Shown here: piece after piece, positions 34,799 through 46,689 of the stretch | Layout of the letters: the number at the start of each line of letters is the position of its first letter | Numbering within the stretch: position 1 is the stretch's first letter | Assembly: GCA_029817715.1 (NCBI GenBank) | Contig: JARUPY010000539.1 | Span: 1,525,501-1,589,500 of the forward strand | From: Melastoma dodecandrum | Lineage: Eukaryota > Streptophyta > Magnoliopsida > Myrtales > Melastomataceae | Direction: 5' to 3' | DNA length: 64,000 nucleotides | Notes under the pieces: model-generated | What the model saw: only the letters and a program-made list of their open reading frames with translations | Told to the model about the DNA's origin: nothing | Database searches by the model: none | Position numbers and translations under genes: made by a program

Positions 34799-35991
34799 AT
34801 GTTTATATATAGCGATTACGACGTTCCTCGTAGTGATCTGCGCAGGGAGACGGTGGCCGTCGCGGTGTCGGACCTTCACGAATTCCTAACCAACATGGTA
34901 GTGAAACGATTCGAAGGGTTTTGTGGGTAGGGGCCCGGTGGCTGTGTCGCCGAGCAGGATCCTCAAGATCAGCCGCGATCGGAGTTTCTCTTTTTCATGT
35001 AAATGTCCCAACTCTGTGATGTGTTTAACGTTTGGTAATTTATGTGGTGTAGTCAGTGGGTGTGGGAGGAACCTACTATGATTATTCCGGGCAGGGATTG
35101 AAGTTTTGTTCGGCTGGAAATCACGAATGTGAGCGTTAGTCACGATTACCTGGGTGTCGGCTCAACTTGAACTGTCAGTTGAAGCTGGGTTTCCCTTTGT
35201 TTGGTCTATTGTGTGTAGAAGGCTATAATTATACTTGGATTGGGAAATGTCCATTTGTTAGTCACATTTGTTTCTTTTGCCCTGTGACAGCATGTTTACG
35301 TGAACCGAATGGATGCCAATAAACTGGGCTTCAAGACATGGAGGGAAATGTCCAAAGAGGTACAATTATATGTTGTTAGTCACAAGATCCATTTTGAGCA
35401 TCTTCAGTTAATTTGTTCCCTAATTCAGGAGAGGCAACCATACCTTGACCAGGCAACTAAGATAGATGTTGCTTACAAGGAAGTGTTGCTTCGAGAGGTA
35501 TATGAGACATCTGAGGTAAATGGACATATGCTTTGATTTTCCATAGTTGAGTTCGAGAGAAATCTTTACCTGTTCTGCCTAGTCCTGCAGATGTCGCCAT
35601 CACCAGTTTCAGTTATATTTTTGGACGTACTGTAGCACAAAGAAGCATTCAATCCTGCTTACTTGAAGCTAATAACATTTGGAATTTACAGGAGGGCAGA
35701 GCAGATTCTGTGATGGTCAGAAGAGTCGATCGAGTGCGTATGATTTCCCATCCCATTAGCAAATGACCTTCACTTCGCCCGGATGCCTCCGGAAGAATGA
35801 CCTTGACATTGTTGTCTGCTCCTTTGCAGATATATGAGAGGTTTGACGAAGGAGTGAGTTTCGACTCATCTGAATGGTATATTAATGCCGACCCAACGGG
35901 AACAAGGTCGACCAGTAGTCCGTTTCCCTTCCAATCGTCATCCAAAACAATCTTTCTTTGCTCCAGGCTAGTATTGTCCTCATGGGACTGA
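34799..35991 (+). CDS. Small HMG-box-like protein, 5 exons, 152 aa
   Basis: Exons 34799-34897, 35291-35359, 35429-35515, 35692-35733 and 35830-35991 join in phase 0 at every junction, which supports the model. The start MFIYSDYDVPRSDLRRE is the only ATG seen upstream in the frame. SDLHEFLTNMHVYVNRMDAN is followed by LGFKTWREMSKEERQPYLDQ and ATKIDVAYKEVLLREVYE. The W-x-x-MSKEERQPYLDQA-x6-Y pattern is the second half of an HMG box, a DNA-bending domain, while the first helix is unusual. The last exons are acidic and polar (ERFDEGVSFDSSEWY). A plant HMG-box family protein is the best guess, and a chromatin role is inferred only. The C-terminal 30 residues may be read-through past a real stop or splice site. 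Confidence 0.68.
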
Positions 35992-36483
35992 AGATAAATC
36001 AGATACCAAGAATGTCACAAACTTTTTTGTATCACTGACAGCAACCGACTGCACATTTTGGCGCACGACAGGTTAGCAGTTGGCGTCTTCTTGGAAGGCA
36101 GTAGGTTGGTTTATTTTGGCTCGGCGAAATCTGTCCATTCGCACTGCTGATAATATAACTATCTTTGTTGCTGATCTTCGTTGTCTGACGTCATCGAGGG
36201 GCCGTTACTATGGTTTTGCCTCATCTGTGACTATTCGGTAAGAAAAGAAAAAAAGCAGATGTGCTGCTCTCATGAATTGAGCTGAATGTTGTTACCTCTC
36301 ATGGGGTGGAAGATGAGTCCAAAGCCCAGATTAAGATTAAGCCCACGTGAACAAACCAGAAAAAGACACGATCTTTTAGGATAACGTGTAACTAATTTTT
36401 TATAACCTTTTCCGGGCGTTGTTGATTTGATTGTGATGCGATGAACGGCTAAATCCCATTTAATCCTCTAGGCCGCTTCCTCG

Positions 36484-39037
36484 ATGCAGAGCACAAGCCT
36501 TATTGGGCACATGGAGCGTTATTACCATTGCTGTTCTTGCAATTCCACCACCACTTCTTCCCGATTCCTCCCTCATAGCAAACCCTTTGCCTCGAAGCCC
36601 AACGGACGTTTCTTCCCTTCCCAGCTCAATTCCCCGCCGGTGAGTCTTCTGGGCAACTTCGTGCCGCGTCAAGGTTATCGGCTTTCGGGGTTTTTTTCCC
36701 CTCTGGGTTCTTAAGTTGGTGCTCGAATTTGATTGTGGGTAGGTATGGAGGCGTCAGGGGGATTGTCGCGGGCGATTGGAGATGGCGAGGAGCGCTTGCG
36801 GTTCCGGCGGTGAGGATAGTGGGTTGTCGATTGGTCCGGATAAACTGTTCATGCAAGAGGTGGTTTTGTTTTACTTTCAAGTGATTTGTCTGCCGTCGGC
36901 GCGTCTTGTTGTGATTTTGAGAGTTTTTTGGGTGTCTCTTTGGTTTAGGCGATTGGAGCAGAGTATGGGGAAGGGTTCGAGACTTTTAGAGCTGACGGTC
37001 CGCTGAAAGTAGATGTGGTGAGTGGATTGGATTCCGGGCAGCTTCTCCAACATCGGTCTATCGGTTTTGATTTAATTATGTTGTAGGAATTTAAGTTCTG
37101 TTTGTTCTTGTGATGATAATTTGATGGGGGTGGTGGATGTTTGTCTTTGTGCATAGGACTTCCTCAATGAAAGATTGCAAGAAGGGTTTCTTCAGCGCAT
37201 ACGATATGCAATGAAGCCTGATGAGGCGTATGGCCTCATTTTCTCCTGGGACAATGTTGTGGTATGTAATTTAGCTCATCTTGGATGTGGTTTTGGCAGG
37301 GGGTAAGATAGTTTGGAACTATAAGATTGTGTTGAATCTGATTTGAGCCCTTGAGACTGCTCAGAAATTGGATTTGTTGAAGAGAAGTTCCTGCAGATGT
37401 GTAGGTAGTACTCATTATAAAAGATTTAGAATATGTGGGTTAGATGACAGTACCTTAATGTCAGTTGGACACGCATACTTTGAAGTTGGATGCATGGAAG
37501 CAACTGGCCATTGAAGAGGGTCAGAACTGTGTTTTCCGTTACTCTTCTGTCAGTCGGGATTGAAGAATGTACTTTCAGCTGTAGGCATATGATCTTCTCC
37601 TTTTATGTGGCAATACAGGAAGAGAATTGCCTCGAGATGATGAAATCCAAAGACCGATGCGTTATGCAAGTGTCGATCGTTATCTTCAAAAGGTTGGGAT
37701 TGCGATAATCTCAACATGTCATTGAAGATTTCATAATCAATATTATAAGCAACTTCACATCCTTCGGTAAAGGGAATTCTGACAAGAAAAAGTGGACGTT
37801 TTTGGTTATTCTCCTTGCTAAACCTTATCTTCTCAGATGTTGTGGGACGAGTCAGAGAGTGAAACTGACAGACTTAAGTCAAGACTTGCCCAGTTGTATT
37901 GTGATAGTCTCCTCCAGGTATGAACACTATTCAGTAGATGGATACCATTCAGTTATACTTGCATTAGATCCATCATGACACATTAGTTTCTTTATTTAGA
38001 TTGCAAATCCTATGGAGGGTCTCGAGACATGGCTGGACGCAGTACATACAGCTCGAATACCCTGTGCCATTGTGTCTAGTCTTGACCGAAGGAACATGGT
38101 TGAGACACTAGAGCGCATGAGGCTGCACAAATATTTCCAAGTAGGTTCCTTCCCTGGTTCAAAAAAGGCCATGCTATTTTCTCCTCAGAAGTCTTATATA
38201 TTTGTGGCTGGCCGCCGTACAAACAATTTCATCCAGTATGCTAGGTGAGCATCTATAGAGTCGGTAATATTAAACGGACATGTCCTTAGGGAGGAACAAG
38301 ATGAAACGTGTTGGAAATATAGGAGATTAGGGTCATGTCTTGGGCCTGTACTAATACGAATTTCTCCTTGTCAAAACTTGGATACTCGGGGTAGGAGTTT
38401 CTTTGGGACTGTTGCATCACTTTGTTCCTATATTGCCGCAGGTAATAGTTTCAGAAGAAGATGGGATGGAATCCATAGCTCATAGATTTCTCTCTGCTTC
38501 TCTCAAGGTTTGTTTAGTATGTAATACCTTTCCGTGATTAAACAGATTATAAGCTTTGTTGCAATGGCATTCTATAGTTTGGGACTGCCTATTTTATGGC
38601 ACGAGACTCTCTTACATGTCTTTTTCATGTCATGAAGTTGGACAGGAAGCCATCAAAATGTGTAGTGTTTGAAGATGACCCAAGAGGCATCGCTGCTGCT
38701 CACAACTGCACGATGATGGCCATCGCCTTAATAGGCACTCACCCCGCGTCAGTGTCTTTAATGATTCTTTTCTTTGTTCTTGCTCCTTGCCTGTTGCTGA
38801 GGAAGGATTTCTGCAATCCCCCCCCCCCTCCCCCGCATCCAGAACCTCATATCCGGTTTAATTCTCAGGTATAATTTGAAGCAAGCCGATCTGACGGTCG
38901 CCGGCTTCAACGATCTTTCGGTGATAAACCTTCGGAGACTATTCGCCAACAAGGGTGCCGCATTCATGGATCCACAAAAGCAGATCATAGAGAAATCACC
39001 CCCCAAGAGAAAGCTTAGGGTCGATACGATCTTTTGA
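36484..39037 (+). CDS. PYRP2: PYRP2-like riboflavin-pathway phosphatase (HAD superfamily), 380 aa
   Basis: Eleven exons (36484-36639, 36743-36859, 36949-37017, 37157-37261, 37465-37519, 37619-37692, 37837-37917, 38000-38140, 38442-38507, 38638-38747, 38869-39037) total 1143 nt in frame. The family dephosphorylates 5-amino-6-(5-phospho-D-ribitylamino)uracil in chloroplasts, the step before lumazine synthase in riboflavin synthesis. A serine- and basic-rich N-terminus (about 55 residues) fits a transit peptide. Family blocks include GAEYGEGFETFRADGPLKVD, AMKPDEAYGLIFSWDNVV (142-149 is HAD motif I, with Ser in place of the first Asp), the cap domain, IPCAIVSSLDRRN (motif II) and KCVVFEDDPRGIAAAHNCTM (motif IV). 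The C-terminus is KSPPKRKLRVDTIF. The motif I substitution is, as far as I recall, normal for this plant clade. Confidence 0.92.
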
Positions 39038-39174
39038 TACGCATTCCCTAGTTCAACACCTCTTTGCTTTCCGTGAACAGATCTGGAAGCAATGTTTTCT
39101 GTCATAACCTTACCCCAGATGGAAGGAAGAAAAAACAGCATCAAACTTAAATGAAGATAGAAGCCTGTTGGAAT

Positions 39175-39763
39175 AAGTGTTGTCATGGCGCTAAGGCGCA
39201 CCCAAGGCGCAAATACTCCTTAATCGCCCGATGCGCAAGGCGCAGTGCCCGAGGCACGCCTTTGCGACAAAGGCGCATATAGAAAATGGTTTTGCAATTG
39301 ACGGATGATTTAATTAGGATCACACACATAATTCATCCGTGGTGTAGTGTGGATCCCATTCTTGGTATTATGGGCCTCTAATTTGGCCCAATCCAAGTCT
39401 GATATTTCTCTCCGTTAGATATATTTTATTAATATTATCCACCCACACACAAATCCCCCATTCCCCACGCCATTTCTTCCTTGCTCCTCTCTTTTTCTCT
39501 GTAACCCAAATTCTCTCCCGGAGAAGAATCGCGTCCCCTCTCCAGTGCCCGGGAGCAGGCGGCTGACCGGGAGCGCCGCTGTTAGAAAGGGGGGCGGACA
39601 GGTTAGGGCTTTTTACACCCGGCGCCTTTTGTTGCGCCTTGCGCCCAGATCTGAGGCGCGCGCCCGGGGCTCGCCTTTGACACGTCGCACGCCCGACGAT
39701 GGACAGGGCGCTGAGGCTGCGCCCCGCTCGCCTTACCGCCTCAGCGCGCCTTTAATAACACTG
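39175..39763. mobile_element. Non-autonomous hAT element, 589 bp, in PYRP2 3' flank
   Basis: It is flanked by a perfect 8-bp duplication, GTTGGAAT, at 39167-39174 and 39764-39771, the mark of hAT transposases. Termini are AAGTGTTGTCATGG on the left and, reverse-complemented, CAGTGTTATTAAAGG on the right. Both ends carry several AAGGCGC/GGCGCA subterminal repeats. The interior is pyrimidine-rich and non-coding. It starts 138 bp after the PYRP2 stop, so it may be part of that transcript. It is related to the larger element at 58115-59433. Confidence 0.87.
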
Positions 39764-40045
39764 GTTGGAATAACAATCTCATGCATAAACTGATGTCCTC
39801 TTCCTCAAACTGACCAACTGGTACGGGATGACTGCCTCCAAAAAGAGTGGGACCCACGACTTCCAGCGTGGCAAAGACCCAGAAACCCAAGCAGACACCC
39901 AGGAAGGAAATCTACACTGGATGATGCTGCGATAATATTTCCCTTATCTCTGTCGTCGTCGGCCCCCCAATCAGTAACCCTTCGGACAGCCTCGGTGGGA
40001 CGAGTTTGAGGCGGAAGAAACCATCTTTGTCGTGGAAGTCAAGCC

Positions 40046-42084
40046 ATGTCTTCTTGCAGCTGCAGCTGTTCCCTGCTGGCTGCTGTTCCCACCGCAAAGA
40101 CCAGGTCCTTCCACAATGGAGTTCCTTCTACGGGGCCGAGAAACAGAATTCGCTGCTCCGTCGGAGGTAAATTCTGAGAATTGATTAGTGTATCCTAATT
40201 TAGCATCTGGGTTTCTTTGGGAGGAGTCGCCGGTGTGCAAAGCTTTCATCTTGTCTGCTTTTTGTCGCTTGTTTTCCCACATTTGAGTGCCTTTCTCGCG
40301 CGCCCTCGAGGCTTTCTGGAAACTTGTCAAATGATGGTGCTGGGTGGATGTGTTTTTAGATTAGATTATGTGATCCAAGGGTTCAAGCAAGATAGATGTT
40401 TCAGTGTTGATAATTTGGGGCAGCCTGAATGGTGCTTTCCTGGATATTTGGAGCAGGGGTCGTTGCAGAACCTTTGGTGACCGGAGTCACAGAGCCATTG
40501 TTGCTCAACGCGGTTCGTGGACTTGAGGTGGAAAGGCCACCCGTTTGGCTCATGAGGCAAGCGGGGAGATACATGAAGGCAGGTTTTGCTTTTAATTATC
40601 TCGGAGATGTGTGCTCCTTTCCCAGTATTGTGAAATACCATCATAGGGATAGCCATGTGTCATTGATTCTGATTTTTCGATGCGCTGTTCACTTGCTATA
40701 GATCAAGAGGTCGATTATTGTGAAAGAAGAAGTTTTTCCTTTTCTATCTCATTGATGCTGAAACGAGCTATTTCTTCTCAATGGGGGAAATTGATTTTTC
40801 ACAATGCTCTCTAGCTTAGTTAATTTCCTGAAGTCTGTTTTATTGAATGCAGAGTTATCAAGCCATATGCGAGAAGTATCCTTCCTTCCGCGAGAGATCT
40901 GAAAATGTTGACCTTGTTGTGGAAATTTCCCTCCAACCATGGAATGTTTTTAAGCCAGATGGGGTAAAATCTATAATTTGAGAAACTGGTCCCACCATGG
41001 TTCTTTTGTCCTACATGCGGAGCAGGAGTATTGTTTTCTTACTGCCAGTGCTCAATTTTTGCAACTGTTGCATCGTTTCTCCTTGCAGGTCATTCTGTTC
41101 TCCGACATTCTGACCCCTCTTCCTGGGATGAATATTCCATTCGACATTGTCAAAGGGAAGGGACCTATAATCTTCCATCCCATAGAGACTGCTGCTGATA
41201 TTGAAAAAGTCAGGGTATTCACTCCCGAAGATTGGGTTCCGTATGTTGGCGAAGCATTGAGCATACTAAGAAAAGAGGTATTTGTTTAGCTCTTTGCAGA
41301 TTTTTTAACCAAAGGCCAATAACACCAAAATAACCTGCCGGGAATTTGCAGGTGGATAATAAAGCGGCAGTTCTGGGCTTTGTTGGAGCACCTTTCACTT
41401 TAGCATCCTATGTCGTTGAAGGCGGTTCGTCAAAGAACTTTACAAAGATAAAAAAGTTAGCTTTTTCGCAGCCCAAGGTAACTTCTTCATTACGGATGTT
41501 GCTTAATTGCTGTTCCAAATGGGTGCAATCACTGACATACGGCCAATTTCTCATTCCAGGTGTTGCATGCATTGCTCGCGAAGTTTGCGACGTCCATGGC
41601 AACATACATCAAGTACCAAGCGGACAATGGAGCCCAAGCAGTTCAAATCTTTGATTCATGGGCAACCGAACTCAGTCCAGTAGATTTTGAGGAATTCAGC
41701 TTGCCTTACCTGAAGCAAATTGTCGATTCCGTGAGAATCACTCATCCTGATCTCCCTTTGATTCTATATGCAAGTGGATCCGGAGGTTTGCTAGAGAGGC
41801 TGGCCCTCACTGGCGTGGACGTGGTCAGCTTGGATTGGACTGTCGACATGGCTGAAGGCCGGAGACGATTGGGACCCGATGTAGCTGTCCAAGGAAATGT
41901 TGATCCTGGCGTCCTTTTTGGCTCGAAAGAGTTCATCACAAGCAGGATAAATGACACAGTCAGAAAAGCTGGTAGGAGGAAACATATCCTTAACCTTGGT
42001 CATGGGATCAAAGTCGGCACGCCTGAGGAAAACGTGGCCCATTTTTTTGAAGTCGCAAAAGGGATTCGGTATAAAGACTTGTAG
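40046..42084 (+). CDS. HEME: Uroporphyrinogen III decarboxylase, chloroplast, 393 aa
   Basis: This enzyme removes four carboxyl groups from uroporphyrinogen III to give coproporphyrinogen III on the shared path to heme and chlorophyll in plastids. Exons are 40046-40166, 40469-40578, 40853-40963, 41089-41277, 41352-41477 and 41560-42084, 1182 nt in all. The first 40 residues are rich in Ser, Cys, Thr and Arg, as in a transit peptide. The substrate-binding RQAGR motif is at 70-74, followed by [75 protein letters not shown] and [16 protein letters not shown]. The intron after exon 2 begins with GC instead of GT (AAG|GCAGG), because only this cut restores the frame to [12 protein letters not shown]. 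The gene looks fully functional. Confidence 0.96.
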
Positions 42085-42282
42085 GTAACTAATGCTAATG
42101 TCTCGATTGAGTGTATTAGTTCTTATTGCATCATGTTTTCTCCGGTCTTCCAACGATGAGATTAATGCTTCCTGTTCTAATTTGAAAGTTAATCATAGAG
42201 GTAAGTAAATTGTCGTGCGGCATTTCCTTACAACCTTCGTATATATTTATCAGTTTTACGGTAGTAAACAGTGACATTGTTT

Positions 42283-44314
42283 TCAGACCACATACACCAT
42301 TCCAACCATAAGCAGAGAAACCGGTGGCACTTTGAGGACATCTGGTCTCCTGCAGTTCCTCTTTAGGAAGTTGTAACCCAGATTGACGGCGAGCCTCTTC
42401 AGGAGGGATGACCCCCGCTTCGCTCTAACGTGTGAATGCTCGAGCATAAATGCCATTCCAGATTCCCAGGCGGCTAACAGATCCTTTATCTCTTCTCGTA
42501 TCTCCGTCTCCATTTGGGTCACAGGATCGACTCCTGGGAATGAATCATTGTCGGCTTCTGCAAATCTCACCTTTTTTTCCTCTGCAGCTGGAAGTCGTGC
42601 TTGCACAATGCTTTGTAAGCTTTCTACAGTGGAAAATTCTGCGGAGACACTTCCGGGCTGCCAGCTTTCTTCAAAGTTGTAGGGCCACGTCTCCGAGATC
42701 GAATTGTTGTTCCTCCCAATCACTGTTAATCTTTGTTCATTAGACGAACTATTACTCTTTCCCTCGAAGTTGGGACTCGTGTTTCTTCGTTGAGTCCAAT
42801 CGTAGAGGACAAACTCTGCAAGACGGTCCACGAGCTCCGACTCAAAAGGAACCCACATCCTGGTGCAAGTCGCGATAACCATAACAAATTATGCATCTGT
42901 AGGACCGATGTGATGGAGGGCCTACACGGCCCACAAGATACCGTTCCTCTGGAGGAACATGAGGCACAGGGACTGATTTCACACACACAAAGACAGACCA
43001 TCACCCGGTGAAATGCTGGAAGGTTCCTGACGAAACGAGAGAACTTAGCAGGAATTCCAGCTATGAGGTTGGTGAAAACCACCCCGATGCCGGGAACTCT
43101 GGCGATTCCCAGGGTCTGTCCCAGAGATAGAAGCCATTCGAGGGAAACCTTGTTATGGAGGTCGAACTCGTACTTCTTGATGGTGGTGTAGTGCCAAATG
43201 AACATGATTGTGATCAGGAAGAGGGCCAGGTGAATCGGCAGCCATGCACCTTCGGTGAATTTGGTGAGCGATGCCGAGAAATATAGCAGCTCAATCGAAC
43301 CAAAGAAGAGCAGGAACAAGAGAGCAAAGATGGGAGACCCATTCCAACACAAGACGATTACCAACGATGTGAGGCATGTCGTCACCAGCATCACTGTCAT
43401 CACTGCCAGCCCTGCGTAAAACCCGTGAATGGTAAGAACTTTATTAGTTTGGTCGGTACATTGACGGTGCGTGATTTACCCGAAGCATTTCCAAGGTGCT
43501 TTACATCCCTGAAGCAGACAGTCACAGCAATGCATGATATCATGAGCATCCGGTTGATCTCGGGGATGTATATCTGACCATGTTTCGTATCAGAGGTATG
43601 AACAATCTTAACCCCCGGGAAACATCTGATTGATTGGCTCTGGTTTATGATGGAGAATGTTCCACTTATGATCGCTTGGCTTCCGACAACAGAAGCAAGA
43701 ATGGCTACTATCAGCACTGGCCATCTTAAACACTCTGTATCATTGAATAAGTGAAGTCACAAAGAACGCCAACACTGATCATTTCAATAATCATCGAGCA
43801 ATGTTAAGAAGAGAGCTTACCAGGTACAGTGGCGTAAAAGCTTATGTCAATTTGATTATGATGATGCTGTGAAAGGAAAGCTGCTTGACCCATGTATGCT
43901 AATATAAGTGCAGGATAAACTGCAGATGTAAATGCAATCTGCATCCAGAAGGAGCACCACCAATTTCCATTAATCAACTCCTCCTTCAGAATTCAACCAA
44001 AGTGGTATTCAGACCCAGTTACCTGGATCGCAGTGTATGAGAAGTGCCCAAGATCCGTGAACATAGCCTCAGCTCCTGCATATCATTACGAGAAAGAAAA
44101 TAGGCCCTTTTCGTTTCTCTGATGTTATGGAAAGACAAGGACATCACAAATCGGAGAATTTGTAGCATCTGAGTCTACCTGTTATGCACAACAAGATTCC
44201 ACCCAGTGACATCCACCCTCTCAACCTTGTCTTCTGGATGAATCTCAACATGTGATAAGGTGATAATGCTTTATATATACGAAGCAGCACAATATGTTGC
44301 AGAAGCCCAGGGAA
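42283..44314 (-). pseudogene. HAK/KUP/KT potassium transporter relic, N-terminus missing, frameshifted
   Basis: Recognisable parts in gene order: 44314-44179 ([17 protein letters not shown]), 44075-44023 (EAMFTDLGHFSYTAIQ), 43938-43821, 43734-43480 ([17 protein letters not shown]) and 43411 to 42283. They cover the later membrane helices and the cytosolic C-terminus of a proton-coupled K+ transporter. About the first third, with the GVVYGDIGTSPLY-type helix, is absent, and no such exon was seen upstream. Near 42980 a (TG)n run appears to be 4 bases too long and shifts the frame between [10 protein letters not shown] and [12 protein letters not shown]. An extra T near 42858 shifts it again before [16 protein letters not shown]. 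The remaining exons keep normal splice sites. It cannot make a full transporter. Close family members such as HAK5 mediate high-affinity K+ uptake. Confidence 0.88.
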
Positions 44315-44849
44315 CTAATACATAGAAATTTTTGATATATTTTTTCTTTTTTTTTTCTTTGTTGTCGGTTTTTTAGAACCACGTGAAAAATACCAAGGCC
44401 TGGCCCAATTTCACTCCTATAATTCACGATTTGGCCCAACTGCGATGTAACCCATGCCACCGACCCAATAAACGAATTAAAAATACAATGAACGTAAACT
44501 CGTGTTGATCACAGGGGCGAAACACCGAACTCGAGTGTGGGAGGACAGTAGACAAATTGACAGTACGAGTGAAATCAGGATCTGATCTTCCTTGATGCAA
44601 GCGGTAGGTAAATAAAGTCAGATGCGAACTTTCTTATTACATTCCCGAGTACGCGGACCGAAGCCTGTAATAAAAGTCAAGGACTCAACCACCGACCTCC
44701 CCCCCCACCTGGGACTGCGAGTACAACCCCCACTCACGTTTTGCTTATATCTCCTTCGTCACTAGCAAGCAACTCACCAAACCATTTCCATCAACCCCCG
44801 TCCATTGTTTTCCCACATATTCCGACGACCCACCTTAACCCCACGGCAG

Positions 44850-45131
44850 ATGATGATGGCTCCCCCATGCGGATGCCGGCACGCGGGCCTCTCCATGTTT
44901 CTTCTCTTCCTCGCCTTCCATGCGTCGTCATCGTCCAGGATACCCTCGTGTTTGCTTCTCCAGCCAGCTGCACTAGGATCTGGAAGTGAAGATGGGATTT
45001 CGAGTGCGAAGGGTGGATGCGGACTGATCCGAGCAGGGTCGTCCACCCAGCCAATCCTCCTGAGCTTTCTCCCGAGGGGGCCGTTCCCCCCTTCCGGACC
45101 CAGCAAAGGCTCCAACGGGAAGATGGGCTGA
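44850..45131 (+). CDS. IDA-like (IDL) secreted peptide precursor, 93 aa
   Basis: This single-exon small frame has an N-terminal hydrophobic signal (GLSMFLLFLAFHASSSS), a variable middle and a C-terminal block, FLPRGPFPPSGPSKGSNG. That block aligns with the conserved EPIP/PIP segment of IDA and IDL peptides (family pattern LPKG-PIPPSxPSKRHN), which are cleaved out and bind HAESA-type receptor kinases to control organ abscission and cell separation. Here the PPSGPSK core is kept, while the usual RHN end is GSN, so receptor binding may be altered. I chose the first of three consecutive ATG codons. In-frame sequence continues to 44805 upstream but lengthens the part before the signal. Assignment rests on the short C-terminal motif and the overall layout. 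Confidence 0.65.
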   Translation: MMMAPPCGCRHAGLSMFLLFLAFHASSSSRIPSCLLLQPAALGSGSEDGISSAKGGCGLIRAGSSTQPILLSFLPRGPFPPSGPSKGSNGKMG

Positions 45132-46038
45132 GGCCGGAGCCGAAAAAGAGTACCTGCCCGCGGCGAAACGAGATTTTCTTTTTTACCCGTCTTCCCTTTC
45201 TTCCCTCTTACACTTTATTTTTCTTCCCTTATCATTATTACGCCGAATCAAACGCTTCACGACATTCTTACACATCCATGCCACGTAAGGAGGACCTCAG
45301 GATGTATGATAGCATCCGGGGTTAAACAGTACAGCAACGATGTTTCATGTGTAAAATCTCACACACTGAAAGCACAAACAAGGAAAATAACGGAAGACCA
45401 TGGGTTTACGGTTATAAAAAAGATCAAGCGAAAAAAAAACCTACCTGTGTTTGTCATACCGTAAACCTGAATATTGAAACATAAGCGGTGTAAATCTTCT
45501 TCCTCTTTTTCTTTATGTACGGCTGCTCTCGATGGAGAAGGCCAAAGAAACTGACGTACTAACTGACAAGGTGATTAACCTAAATACAGGAAAGCTAATA
45601 TAGGTTTCCTCATGAAAAGTCAGTTTTGCCCTTTATTAAATAAAAGTCTGAAGGACGGGAAAAGGAAACTAGCCGTAAATAACCATAACATATATAATAT
45701 ATGGTTCTATCCATCAACAGACCATAAAATATATATAAAATAGCGTACACCCAGCCGTAAACCACATCAAATAAACGAGATGCGCATATCCCAATAACTT
45801 TAGTGATCACGATACTTTAGTGGGATTTCATGCACCGTCTTATGTCACAGCCTGTTTTGTAAAATATACTTTAATAATAAAATAAAATAAACAAAACTTA
45901 AGTAAAAATAAACAATTAATGGAAGCTCAAATCAGAAATTTCTAACATCATGATCATCGACTCTCTCGCTTTCCATCCTTCTTTCCTCCTAGATGGAAAA
46001 CGGCGTTGGGGTTCAAAATGCATTCCTCGTATACGTAG
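45132..46038. other. Intergenic, AT-rich, no gene seen
   Basis: This stretch follows the IDA-like gene and precedes the first MITE. No exon or defined repeat was found. It becomes strongly AT-rich after 45590. Confidence 0.5.
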
Positions 46039-46047
46039 AATTATGTA

Positions 46048-46634
46048 GGCAAAATATACGTTTATGGCCTCAACTTTGAGCCAACTTTCTGTTTTGTCAT
46101 TAACTTAGTTTGTTATATAATTTTGTCACCAACTTTTATTTTTATTTTTATTTTGGCCAATCATGAATTTCTTTTAGCGAAAGCCAAACAATGCCTTAAT
46201 ATAGTCTGACCCGTGTCTTATAATAGTTGAGTTTCGACCTCTCATTCGTTCGACACATAATCTACTTTATTCGTAGTAGTCACCCCATAATAGAACATCA
46301 TCCGACCTTCATCGATTTTTCATATTTTTTGACAACATCAGCAACTATCGTTAACTTCTGCTTCCAATTCACTTGATTTGTCCATCAAAATTTTATAAAA
46401 AAAATACAAATGAAAGGTTTCAATATTATTTCCTATTTTTTTAAATTTTTTTTCCTTTTTAGTCAATAAATGAAAATTGTCTATTAAGGTCTGTTTGGCT
46501 TACGCACGATAAAATTCAAGATTGGCCAAAATCAAAATAAAAACAAAAGTTGGGGACAAAATTATATAACAAACTAAGTTAATGACAAAACAGAAAGTTG
46601 GCTCAAACTTGAGGCTATAAATTGATATTTTGCC
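46048..46634. mobile_element. Mutator-type MITE copy 1, 587 bp, long terminal inverted repeats
   Basis: It starts GGCAAAATATACGTTTATGG and ends with the inverted equivalent (...AATTGATATTTTGCC). The inverted repeats extend for well over 100 bases on each side. The flanks AATTATGTA (46039-46047) and AATTAGGTA (46635-46643) match at 8 of 9 positions, a 9-bp target duplication typical of Mutator-like elements. No coding capacity is present. Confidence 0.85.
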
Positions 46635-46689
46635 AATTAGGTATGATATGAACTCAACGAAATAAAGGGAGACGCGAGCTAAAATTATA

